A stretch of DNA of 64,000 nucleotides from Sphingobacterium haloxyli (GTDB lineage Bacteria > Bacteroidota > Bacteroidia > Sphingobacteriales > Sphingobacteriaceae): the NCBI RefSeq assembly GCF_002980525.1, contig NZ_PVBQ01000018.1, positions 1-64,000 of the forward strand, given 5' to 3'. Numbering within the stretch: position 1 is the first letter of the stretch; the number at the start of each line of letters is the position of its first letter. The position numbers were made by a program, and so were the translations under genes. The notes beneath the pieces were generated by a model. The model did not search any database and had not been told where the DNA came from. It saw only the letters and a list, made by a program, of their open reading frames with translations. Positions 53,080-61,223 of this stretch are shown here, piece by piece.

Positions 53080-53154
53080 GGGAAATTAGCTCAGCTGGTT
53101 TAGAGCACTACCTCGACAAGGTAGGGGTCACTGGTTCGAACCCAGTATTTCCCA
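53080..53154 (+). tRNA. tRNA-Val (anticodon GAC), C at position 33
   Basis: A complete cloverleaf of 75 nt: acceptor GGGAAAT/ATTTCCC, D stem GCTC/GAGC, anticodon stem CTACC/GGTAG with loop TCGACAA, variable GGGTC, T arm ACTGG-TTCGAAC-CCAGT and discriminator A. With a 5-bp stem and 7-nt loop the anticodon is GAC (53115-53117), valine. The base before it is C where U33 is nearly universal. CCA is not encoded (ACA follows). Confidence 0.9.
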
Positions 53155-53188
53155 CAAAAAAGAGAGACTTTAAAGTCTCTCTTTTTTG
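53155..53188. terminator. Bidirectional terminator after tRNA-Val
   Basis: A perfect 22-bp palindrome, AGAGAGACTTT (53161-53171) with AAAGTCTCTCT (53172-53182), flanked by an A run before and a T run after. It can terminate in both directions. Confidence 0.85.
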
Positions 53189-53229
53189 TTTTTCACTTTT
53201 TGTTTTTTACTTTATACCTTTAGACCTAT

Positions 53230-54045
53230 ATGTATCATTTAATAGAAGAAACCGTAACCACCATTCGTCGAAAAATAGGGGATTTCTCCCCAGAGTTTGG
53301 TATTATTTTAGGGACAGGCCTCGGTAAGTTGGTCGAAGAAATAGACGTACAATTCCAGATGATGTATTCCAATATCCCTAATTTCCCTATTTCGACCGTC
53401 GAATTTCATAGCGGAAAGTTGATTTTTGGCATGCTGAATGGACGTCGGATAGTCGCCATGCAAGGGCGGTTTCATTATTACGAAGGGTATGACATGCAGA
53501 CGATAACATTTCCTGTGCGGGTTATGAAAGCTTTAGGTATCCAAAAGCTATTTGTATCTAATGCATCGGGATCACTTAGTTCGGATATTCTGAAAGGCGA
53601 CATCGGTGTTATAGAAGACCATATCAATTTACTTCCTGACAACCCACTTCGTGGGCTTAATGATGATGATTTAGGGCCTCGTTTTCCGGATATGAGTGAA
53701 CCATATAACAAGGACATGATACAGCAAGCATTGGAGATTGCAGACCGTTTAAAGTACAGAGCGCATAAAGTTATCTACGTATCAACCCCCGGTCCTAATT
53801 TGGAAACAAAAGCCGAGTACCGCTATATGCGTATTATCGGGGGCGATATTGTGGGCATGAGTACTGTGCCGGAAGTTATTGTAGCAAATCACATGAGCTT
53901 ACCAGTTTTTGCTATTTCGGTTGTGACGGACGAAGGATTTCATGCCGAACTACAACCTGTTTCCTTCGCAGAAATAGTACGCGTGGCAGCCGAAGCAGAG
54001 CCAAAAATGACAATGATTCTAAAAGAATTGATAGCATTGCAATAA
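53230..54045 (+). CDS. punA: Purine-nucleoside phosphorylase
   Basis: This 271-residue trimeric-type PNP cleaves (deoxy)guanosine and inosine with phosphate to base plus ribose-1-phosphate. Motifs include IILGTGLGKLVEEI, TVEFHSGKL, MQGRFHYYEGYDM, NASGSL, HINLLPDNPL, STPGPNLETKAEYRYM and VGMSTVPEVIVANHM. The length is normal. It is not linked by sequence to the amino-sugar locus, being separated by the tRNA gene and its terminator. A weak TACCTTTA box lies at 53215. Confidence 0.95.
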   Translation: MYHLIEETVTTIRRKIGDFSPEFGIILGTGLGKLVEEIDVQFQMMYSNIPNFPISTVEFHSGKLIFGMLNGRRIVAMQGRFHYYEGYDMQTITFPVRVMKALGIQKLFVSNASGSLSSDILKGDIGVIEDHINLLPDNPLRGLNDDDLGPRFPDMSEPYNKDMIQQALEIADRLKYRAHKVIYVSTPGPNLETKAEYRYMRIIGGDIVGMSTVPEVIVANHMSLPVFAISVVTDEGFHAELQPVSFAEIVRVAAEAEPKMTMILKELIALQ

Positions 54046-54077
54046 ATGCAGCCGTATAGGCATAAATAATTACACAG

Positions 54078-54137
54078 ATGAAACCTGCATGAATTGCCCA
54101 TTCAAAAAAGGATATCAATAATTCATGCAAGCTTCAT
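54078..54137. terminator. Long hairpin between punA and the porin gene
   Basis: TGCATGAATT (54086-54095) pairs perfectly with AATTCATGCA (54120-54129), extended outward by ATGAA/TTCAT. The 24-nt loop is long. It probably marks the 3' end of the punA transcript; an A-rich rather than T-rich stretch follows. Confidence 0.5.
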
Positions 54138-54175
54138 TGCCAAAAAAATAAATTATTCCAATGAAAATTTTAGCT

Positions 54176-54183
54176 TATTTTTG
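54176..54183 (+). promoter_or_regulatory. -7 box of the porin gene
   Basis: TATTTTTG matches TAnnTTTG and gives a leader of about 25 nt to the ATG at 54212. Confidence 0.5.
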
Positions 54184-54211
54184 CGATTAAACTTAGAACA
54201 AACTGGTATTG

Positions 54212-56212
54212 ATGGACAGGTACTTGAAGCAGGTTTTCGTTTTAATTTCTTTTATCCTCCTAGCGACGACGTATGTTTCCGCACAGGTGGAGGAGGAGTT
54301 TAGCAGTGCGTTGGATTCGGCTCGTGCCAAGGAGGACAATAAGAAGGACTCTGTTGTGTTTACGGCAAAATATGTACGCTATGCTACGCTCGATATGCTA
54401 AAGCAGAGTACGCGTACTGTACAGATTGATACCACGCACGTTAATTTTCAGTATTATAACAAACAGAACGTTCCATGGAATCCTACGATTAATCTGGGGT
54501 CTTATGGTTTGGCTTCCCGCGACCTGTTGTTCAACCCGAACAAAACGATAGGTTTCCAGCCGGGGTTCCATGCATTGGAAAGATATTTGATAAAATCTGA
54601 TTCTATTCAATATTTTCGTGCACGAGCACGCTATTCTGAATTGTATGCTGTAGGTTTCTTTTTCAACGATCAGGTTTTTCGCGCCCGAATAGCACAAAAC
54701 ATTAATCCGCAATGGAACGTCGGTGCGGAATATTACGCCACCAATACGGATGGTTACTATGTGAATCAAGATTATAATGACCGGAAGGCGTCGGTGTTTA
54801 CTTGGTATGAGTCGAAAAGTCTGCGTTACAACTTGTTGATGAATGCCACATTCAATAACTTAAGCTCGCCAGAAAATGGATCGGTTGTAGACCGGAATGT
54901 GTACATGCAGGATGTGTTTAAAGATACTTCCAGTATGTCCAACATGGGCTATCCGGTGAGGCTGAGTGGACGGCAGGCGAATCGTCCTCATCATAAATGG
55001 AAAGACAACGGTGTCTTTCTGCGGCAATCTTACTATTTAGGCAGATTAGACACCCTAAACCGGGGAACTCCGGAGATGGAGGTGCGTCCTACGAATACTG
55101 TTGCACATAACTCATCTTTTCGCCAAAGGAGATTCACGTTCTTCAAAAATGAAGAAGACTTGGAAGGAGCATTCCCTTATGGGGACTTCGCGCGAGTAGA
55201 AGACACCACAACGATTACGAATATAACCAACGAATTTACCTACAGCTTTTATTTGCGGGGAAAGGGTGTGTTTAAAAATGAAGCGAAGCTCGATCTAGGT
55301 TTTCAAAACGACCTAATCTGGTATAAAGATAGTTTGACAAGCGAATTCTTTCAAAACAGTATGCTAAAGGGTGCCTTGAGCTATCAGTTTAGTGATCGGA
55401 TCCAGTTACAGGCTAATGTGAACCAAATCGCTGTCGGACGTAATGCAGGGGACTTTCTTTATGAAGCTAATGCAGATATTTTGTTGAGCGAAAATGTGGG
55501 TAGGGTGCGTATCGGAGCCTATTCACAAAATAAATCGCCCGAAATGGTGTTTAACTTAATGAACTATACCTATCATCAATGGGACCATAGCTGGGACAAA
55601 ACCACGACACAAAACCTATCCTTTGCCTATATGAACAACAAGCTCGGTTTTCACGGCAAGGCAGAATATTTTCTAATGGATAAGTACCTCTACTTTCGGG
55701 AAGTTGATAATCCGGATAATGATGAGCTGTTCCTGAGACAAATAACACCCGGGCAATCGGGCAATATGAACCTGTTGAAAGTCTCCGTCGGTCAGAAGTT
55801 TCGTTTGGGCCGCTTTCATTTTGACAATCTTGCCGTGTATCAGAAAACAGATGCACAAGATATACTGGCAATCCCTGAATTATACACCTGGCATAGTTTC
55901 TATTACGCAAACAAGCTGTATAACGTAATGGACTTTCGGTTAGGGACGGATGTACGGTTTAACACCCCTTTCCGCTCGCCATCATACGCTATTAATGTGG
56001 GGCAATTCTACAATGATAACGTAGGGATAGAATATTCTACCTACCCCATCGTCGATTTTTGGTTTACCGGCAATATCGACCGCGTAAACTTGTTCATCTC
56101 CTATAACTTTGCTAACCAGTTTGTCTATCCTAAGGGGTATTACACGGTACGTCGTTACCCGATGCAGGATGCGAATTTACGATTTGGAGTATCCTGGAAG
56201 TTTTATGATTGA
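54212..56212 (+). CDS. Putative porin (Porin_10 family)
   Basis: A 666-residue outer-membrane protein with signal LISFILLATTYVSAQ. The rest is beta-rich with many aromatic strands (FRARARYSELYAVGFFFNDQ, WNVGAEYYATNTDGYYVN) and the final LRFGVSWKFYD, ending in a strand typical of outer-membrane barrels. The N-terminal IDTTHVNFQYYN is characteristic of this Bacteroidota porin family. An ATG at 54212 is used in place of the TTG at 54209. It has its own promoter and no partner gene. Confidence 0.85.
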   Translation: MDRYLKQVFVLISFILLATTYVSAQVEEEFSSALDSARAKEDNKKDSVVFTAKYVRYATLDMLKQSTRTVQIDTTHVNFQYYNKQNVPWNPTINLGSYGLASRDLLFNPNKTIGFQPGFHALERYLIKSDSIQYFRARARYSELYAVGFFFNDQVFRARIAQNINPQWNVGAEYYATNTDGYYVNQDYNDRKASVFTWYESKSLRYNLLMNATFNNLSSPENGSVVDRNVYMQDVFKDTSSMSNMGYPVRLSGRQANRPHHKWKDNGVFLRQSYYLGRLDTLNRGTPEMEVRPTNTVAHNSSFRQRRFTFFKNEEDLEGAFPYGDFARVEDTTTITNITNEFTYSFYLRGKGVFKNEAKLDLGFQNDLIWYKDSLTSEFFQNSMLKGALSYQFSDRIQLQANVNQIAVGRNAGDFLYEANADILLSENVGRVRIGAYSQNKSPEMVFNLMNYTYHQWDHSWDKTTTQNLSFAYMNNKLGFHGKAEYFLMDKYLYFREVDNPDNDELFLRQITPGQSGNMNLLKVSVGQKFRLGRFHFDNLAVYQKTDAQDILAIPELYTWHSFYYANKLYNVMDFRLGTDVRFNTPFRSPSYAINVGQFYNDNVGIEYSTYPIVDFWFTGNIDRVNLFISYNFANQFVYPKGYYTVRRYPMQDANLRFGVSWKFYD

Positions 56213-56400
56213 TCGTTAGCTCTTTTCTCCTTCTAAGTATCCTTTGCTCCCGAACCATCCTCGGGGGATTCCCACATGACGATATTATGATAACGCGTTA
56301 GGGGTAAGTATATATTTATCACCGTCGTAGCCATTTTTTTCATCCGTAATTATATTTTTTAAAAAATTTTTGTTTTCTAAAAAAAAGCGATATGTTTGTT

Positions 56401-56422
56401 TTGTATTAACATAGTGCGTTAA
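56401..56422 (+). promoter_or_regulatory. SusC 3 upstream motif, copy 1
   Basis: TTGTAT, TAAC, ATAGTGCGTTAA. The TAACATAG within it resembles the TAACTTAG -7 box of SusC 1 and is likewise followed by TGC. No -33 TTTG at proper spacing was found. Confidence 0.4.
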
Positions 56423-56500
56423 GTTGTGTGTACTCTTAATGCCTTGTGTGTATATGAATTATAAACTTTCGGTATTTTTAATTAAATAGCTTAAACATAT

Positions 56501-56523
56501 TTGTATCCTGGATAGTGCGTAAA
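56501..56523 (+). promoter_or_regulatory. SusC 3 upstream motif, copy 2
   Basis: TTGTAT, CCTGG, ATAGTGCGTAAA, 100 nt after copy 1 and 27 nt before the ATG. Either copy could be the promoter, or both could be binding sites. Confidence 0.4.
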
Positions 56524-56549
56524 CCTATTTAAACTATAAAATTGTTGTT

Positions 56550-59500
56550 ATGAACAAAAAGTATTTAACCAAACTGCTGTTTGGATTTCTCCTGCTGATA
56601 TACTGTCTTTCTGTTTTTAGTGCAAAAGCGCAAATCCGCACCGTTACGGGGAAGGCTTTGGACGCCGATATGTTAACTCCTTTGCAGGGTGTAACCATTA
56701 AAGTTGCGGGCGGTGGCCAGGCAGCGAGTACGAATAATTTGGGAGAATATTCGATAGAAGCAAAGACGGGCGATTTGTTACGGTTTAATTTCTTGGGTTA
56801 CGACCCTGTTGAAATTGTTGTTGGAAAAGAAAGTGCTTACGATGTAAAGTTAATTAGATCTACCGAGAGTCTGGATTCTGTAGTTGTTGTGGGCTATGGT
56901 ACACAGCGAAAAAGAGACATAACAGGCTCGGTAACTAGTTTATCTCCACAAGACCTACAACCGGGACCTGCGGCTAGTTTCGATCAAATGATGCAGGGAA
57001 AAGTAGCCGGAGCGCAAATTACCCAGACGACAGGGGCTCCGGGAGGGAATGTAAATATCGTTATTCGGGGGATTAATTCGATTACGGGTGGTAACCAGCC
57101 TTTATATGTAATTGACGGTTATGCCATTGGTGCCGGTGGAAGTGGGTCGGATGTGTCTAGTTTTAATGGAAATTCCTATTCATCAGAAGGAATGGCCAAT
57201 AACACCGCCTCTAAAATTAATCCGTTGAGTAGTATCAATCCTTCTGATATTGCGTCCATTGAAATTTTAAAGGATGCGTCTGCGACTGCTATTTACGGAT
57301 CGAGAGGAGCCAACGGTGTGATTATCGTTACCACGAAAAAGGGAAAAAGAGGAAGCCCTACCGTTCATTTAGAAGCGGCGGGAGGTTTTCAAAACGTGGC
57401 CAATAAGTTGAAAATGATGAATGCGCAGGAGTTTGCAGAATTTCATGCGGAGGGACGAGACAACGCGTGGGTTTATGCGGGAGGGAATGCGTCAGATCCG
57501 AATGATGTAAGAACGGGGGGGACGCGGGTACGCCCGGAGTTTCGTAATCCCGAATCATTAACGACGAATATAGATTGGCAGGATCAGATTTTTAGAACGG
57601 CCCCACTGCAGAATTATCAACTTTCGACGACGGGCGGAGGTGAGTCGGTAGATTATATGGTTTCTTTAGGCTATTATAATCAACAAGGGATAATCAAAAA
57701 GTCCGATTTCAATAAATATAATATGCGTTCCAATATAGATATTAGGTTATCTAATCGGTTGTCTCTTGGTGTATCCTTGGCGGGTTCCTATACGCATGGG
57801 AATTTTGCACGTGCCGAAGGGCATTTGGGGACAAGAGGGTTAATTGCTGCTGCTCTGGCAAATTCGCCTGCGATGCCTATTTACCAAGCCGATGGTTCCT
57901 ATAGTTCAGAATTATTGGATCCATTAGGTGTACCGGTCGAGAATCCCTATTTAATCCTTGATGAATTCAGTGATAAGCGGAATTCCGCGAATATTTTTAC
58001 CAATAATTATCTTCAGTATAATCTTTTAGACGGATTGTCGATAAAAACGTCCATAGGGGTGAATTATGTGACTGGGTCGACCCGCCTCTGGAAATCATCG
58101 CAGATTGGTGAGTGGGGTGCTAAAACGAGCCCGGCAACTGCAGGTGCCCACAACAGTGCTTTATTAAATTGGTTAAATGAAAATACGGTGAACTATACGA
58201 CGAACTTTGGAGAGGATCATAAAATAGATGCCGTTGTAGGGTTTACAGCGCAGAAAGAAAGCTTAAATATGCTACAGGCTGGGGCGATGGATTTTCCGAC
58301 GGATTTGATTCCTTATTTAGCCGGTGGAAATGTGAATGCTGGAACGAATTATATCACAGAATGGGCGATGTTGTCGTGGCTAGCCCGGGTTAACTACAGT
58401 TTTATGGGGAAATGGTTATTAACGGGTACTGTACGCCGGGATGGAAGTTCGAGATTCGGGATTAACAATCGTTGGGGTACCTTCCCTTCCGCGTCTTTAG
58501 GATACAGGTTATCAGATGAAGAGTTTATGAAATCGTTGTCGTTTATAGATGATCTGAAGCTGCGGGCGAGTTACGGCGCGTCGGGTAATAATTTAATAGG
58601 AAATTATGCCCATATCGGGCTGTTAGGTATTGTTCCTTATGTCGGTAATGGGCAACCATTGCTTGGTGTGACACCGCAAACCCTCGCCAATGAAAACCTA
58701 ACGTGGGAGCGATCTTTACAGACCAACTTTGGGCTCGACCTGGCGCTATTTAATCATCGTATAGTCTTAACAGTGGATGCGTACCGCAATATGAAAAAGG
58801 ATTTGTTGTTAAATACGTTACTGCCCGCAGCTACTGGGTTTGGTTCCGTGACGCAAAATATCGGTGAGCTTGAAAATAAAGGTTTGGAGATTGCATTAAA
58901 TACACGGAACATAGCGAGCGGATCTTTTCAGTGGAATACCGATTTTAATGTAAGTTTCAATAGAAATAAGGTTCTGGCCTTAAATACTTCATCTGCTAGG
59001 ATATTAAGTTCGGCCTACCAAGCTACACAGGTAGGTCAGCCCATTTCAAGTTTCTTTTTGTTGGAAGCGACAGGCGTATTCAAAGACTGGGATGAAGTGC
59101 ATGCTAGCCCTTTGCAGCATCCGAACACGCAACCGGGCGATCTTAAATTTAATGATGCTAACGGTGATGGACGGACTACAGACGATGATAAAACCTTCGT
59201 TGGCACGCCGTGGCCAAAATATACTTTTGGATTCAATAATCAGTTTACCTATAAAAGCCTTTCTTTGGGTGTGAGCTTAACGGGATCGTATGGTCAGAAA
59301 ATGTATTTTCAAGGCGCAGAGATTATTATGAATTCAGCAGGTGTTCAAAATCAACTGGCGTTGGTCAATGATCGCTGGAGGTCGGAAGAAAATCCTGGTA
59401 ATGGATTTGTGCCGAGAGCGATACGGAATGATTATGCTAGAGGGATTGGTATTAATTCCAGATATCTGTTCGAAGCCTCATTTGTCCGTATCCGGAATGT

Positions 59501-59720
59501 CAATTTAGCATATAAGTTGCCGTCCAATATATTCCGTTCCAAATTGCCCGCGATCGATATGTTTGCTGATGTCTCAAATGTGTATACATTTACGGATTAC
59601 CCCGGTTATGATCCTGAAGGTAGTTCGACGGGAGATAATATTGCTGCGAGTGGTATAGATTATTTTTCATATCCATTACCTCGAACCTTTACATTAGGCA
59701 TTAGAATGAATATCCGTTAA
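56550..59720 (+). CDS. SusC/RagA family TonB-linked outer-membrane transporter (pair 3)
   Basis: A 1056-residue SusC protein with signal FGFLLLIYCLSVFSAKAQ, CarboxypepD_reg-like domain (VTGKALDADMLTPLQGVTIK), the LDSVVVVGYGTQRKRDITGSV linker, plug (PLYVIDGYAIGAG) with ATAIYGSRGANGVIIVTTKK, and barrel ending FTLGIRMNIR. It is shorter than pairs 1 and 2 and of a different subgroup. It pairs with the SusD gene 18 nt downstream. The ligand is unknown; no hydrolase is nearby within the window. Confidence 0.93.
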   Translation: MNKKYLTKLLFGFLLLIYCLSVFSAKAQIRTVTGKALDADMLTPLQGVTIKVAGGGQAASTNNLGEYSIEAKTGDLLRFNFLGYDPVEIVVGKESAYDVKLIRSTESLDSVVVVGYGTQRKRDITGSVTSLSPQDLQPGPAASFDQMMQGKVAGAQITQTTGAPGGNVNIVIRGINSITGGNQPLYVIDGYAIGAGGSGSDVSSFNGNSYSSEGMANNTASKINPLSSINPSDIASIEILKDASATAIYGSRGANGVIIVTTKKGKRGSPTVHLEAAGGFQNVANKLKMMNAQEFAEFHAEGRDNAWVYAGGNASDPNDVRTGGTRVRPEFRNPESLTTNIDWQDQIFRTAPLQNYQLSTTGGGESVDYMVSLGYYNQQGIIKKSDFNKYNMRSNIDIRLSNRLSLGVSLAGSYTHGNFARAEGHLGTRGLIAAALANSPAMPIYQADGSYSSELLDPLGVPVENPYLILDEFSDKRNSANIFTNNYLQYNLLDGLSIKTSIGVNYVTGSTRLWKSSQIGEWGAKTSPATAGAHNSALLNWLNENTVNYTTNFGEDHKIDAVVGFTAQKESLNMLQAGAMDFPTDLIPYLAGGNVNAGTNYITEWAMLSWLARVNYSFMGKWLLTGTVRRDGSSRFGINNRWGTFPSASLGYRLSDEEFMKSLSFIDDLKLRASYGASGNNLIGNYAHIGLLGIVPYVGNGQPLLGVTPQTLANENLTWERSLQTNFGLDLALFNHRIVLTVDAYRNMKKDLLLNTLLPAATGFGSVTQNIGELENKGLEIALNTRNIASGSFQWNTDFNVSFNRNKVLALNTSSARILSSAYQATQVGQPISSFFLLEATGVFKDWDEVHASPLQHPNTQPGDLKFNDANGDGRTTDDDKTFVGTPWPKYTFGFNNQFTYKSLSLGVSLTGSYGQKMYFQGAEIIMNSAGVQNQLALVNDRWRSEENPGNGFVPRAIRNDYARGIGINSRYLFEASFVRIRNVNLAYKLPSNIFRSKLPAIDMFADVSNVYTFTDYPGYDPEGSSTGDNIAASGIDYFSYPLPRTFTLGIRMNIR

Positions 59721-59738
59721 CCCAATAATCTTACTGAA

Positions 59739-61163
59739 ATGAAAAAATATATTGTTTGTGTTGCATTGTCTCTGCTTTTTTTGAGCTCCTGCAACAATTT
59801 TCTAGCGCTTTCACCCGAACATCAAATCAATGAAAATAATTTCTATAAAACGGAAGCTGATTTCGAAAATGCGCTGGTCGGCGTATATGCATCTTTTAGG
59901 GAGATATATACGCATGAGATTTTCTATCTTGCCGAATTGACTTCGGATAATGCTGAGGTATCTATATCTTCCTCTTCCGTTGCCGAAATGGAGTTTGACG
60001 AGATGAATATAACACCGTCCAATACGATTGTTCAAGGGTTTTGGACAAAGGTTTTATTTACGATCGCGCGAGCAAACATCCTACTTGTACGGCTAGAGCA
60101 GTCTGACTTAAGTATGGAAAGCAAAGCAAGAATTGCGAGCGAAACAAAATTTATCCGTGCATACAGTTATTTTTTGATGGTCCAAATTTTTGGACGATCT
60201 CCTATCACACACGGAGAATTTCGGAGTCCAGAAGATATAGCCAATGCCGACTTGACCTTGAAGTCTCTGGAAGACGTATATACTGAGATCATCAAAGATT
60301 TGAAAGAGGCCGAAGAATTAGCAGTTGATGATTCCCAAGAAGATAAAGGAAGGGTTTCTTTGGGCGCCATACAAGGATTGTTAGGCAAAGTCTATTTAAC
60401 ACGTCACCAGTATACGGAGGCAATACATACGTTGGGGAGTTTAATTGAAAGAAACGTATATAGTTTAGAACCGGATTACAAAACTCTTTTTAGTCCTGGA
60501 AATGGTAATACAAGGGAGTCCCTCTTCGAATTAAAATTTATCTCTGGTTTTAACCAAGGGAACGAGTACTCGGTATTATTCACCCCAGCTTCAACAGGAT
60601 TATTAGCTAATAATCAACAGGGCTCCGGACGAATTACGCCGTCTCTAGATCTTATGGATGCCTACGAAGAAGGCGATGCTAGGAAGCAGGCTTCCGTAGG
60701 TGATACGATCCGACCTAATGGAGTGAAAGAATATAGCCGGCACGGGTTGAAGTTTGTGGATCTAAATGCAGAAAACCCGAGGGATGGTTCCGTTAATTTT
60801 ACCGTTTTACGCTATGCCGATGTCCTCCTCATGTATGCTGAAGCATTGAATGAAGATGATGATGTAAATGGAGCACAGGCTTATCTCAATATGGTCCGTT
60901 CCCGCGCAGATTTGGAAGAGCTGGAAATCAGTACTAAAGAAGATATGCGTGAATCCATAGCGAAGGAAAGAAGACTGGAATTGGCGTATGAGGCGCATCG
61001 TTGGTTCGATTTGTTGCGGACGGGAAAAACCCAGGAAACCATGAATGCATTTTTTGTGGGCAAGGGCTTAAATTTTACCGTGCAAAACCATGAATTGATA
61101 TTTCCTATTCCACGTAGAGAGATCGATATCAACCCAGAATTAGGGCAAAATGAAGGCTACTAA
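59739..61163 (+). CDS. RagB/SusD family outer-membrane lipoprotein (pair 3)
   Basis: A 474-residue SusD protein with lipobox LLFLSSC. Typical parts are FLALSPEHQINENNFYKTEA, KFIRAYSYFLMVQIFG, LRYADVLLMYAEALNEDD and KERRLELAYEAHRWFDLLRT. It closes SusC 3. A second SusC gene begins 60 nt after its stop, in the same direction, so the three may form one transcript. Confidence 0.93.
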   Translation: MKKYIVCVALSLLFLSSCNNFLALSPEHQINENNFYKTEADFENALVGVYASFREIYTHEIFYLAELTSDNAEVSISSSSVAEMEFDEMNITPSNTIVQGFWTKVLFTIARANILLVRLEQSDLSMESKARIASETKFIRAYSYFLMVQIFGRSPITHGEFRSPEDIANADLTLKSLEDVYTEIIKDLKEAEELAVDDSQEDKGRVSLGAIQGLLGKVYLTRHQYTEAIHTLGSLIERNVYSLEPDYKTLFSPGNGNTRESLFELKFISGFNQGNEYSVLFTPASTGLLANNQQGSGRITPSLDLMDAYEEGDARKQASVGDTIRPNGVKEYSRHGLKFVDLNAENPRDGSVNFTVLRYADVLLMYAEALNEDDDVNGAQAYLNMVRSRADLEELEISTKEDMRESIAKERRLELAYEAHRWFDLLRTGKTQETMNAFFVGKGLNFTVQNHELIFPIPRREIDINPELGQNEGY

Positions 61164-61223
61164 CTTGTATAACACGTTAACCTATGAGATTATAAATAAG
61201 TTTATTACACCAAATATAGCTAA

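Larger units (their letters stand above)
56213..56549. other. 337-nt intergenic region before SusC 3
   Basis: No gene is seen. An AT-only stretch lies near 56351-56380. The main signal is a repeated motif: TTGTAT-N4-ATAGTGCGT (56401-56419) and TTGTAT-N5-ATAGTGCGT (56501-56520). Both contain AGTGC, which also follows the -7 box of SusC 1 and SusC 2. Confidence 0.7.

Noticed and set aside
53113..53119. Reading the tRNA as serine (CGA) or arginine (TCG)
   Set aside because: Both require shifting the anticodon out of positions 34-36 in a well-paired 5-bp stem and 7-nt loop; no long variable arm for serine is present.
53912..54130. Minus-strand frame with hydrophobic residues antisense to the end of punA
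   Set aside because: Most of it is the complement of conserved punA codons, and it has no promoter box; the hydrophobic pattern comes from the opposite strand's composition.
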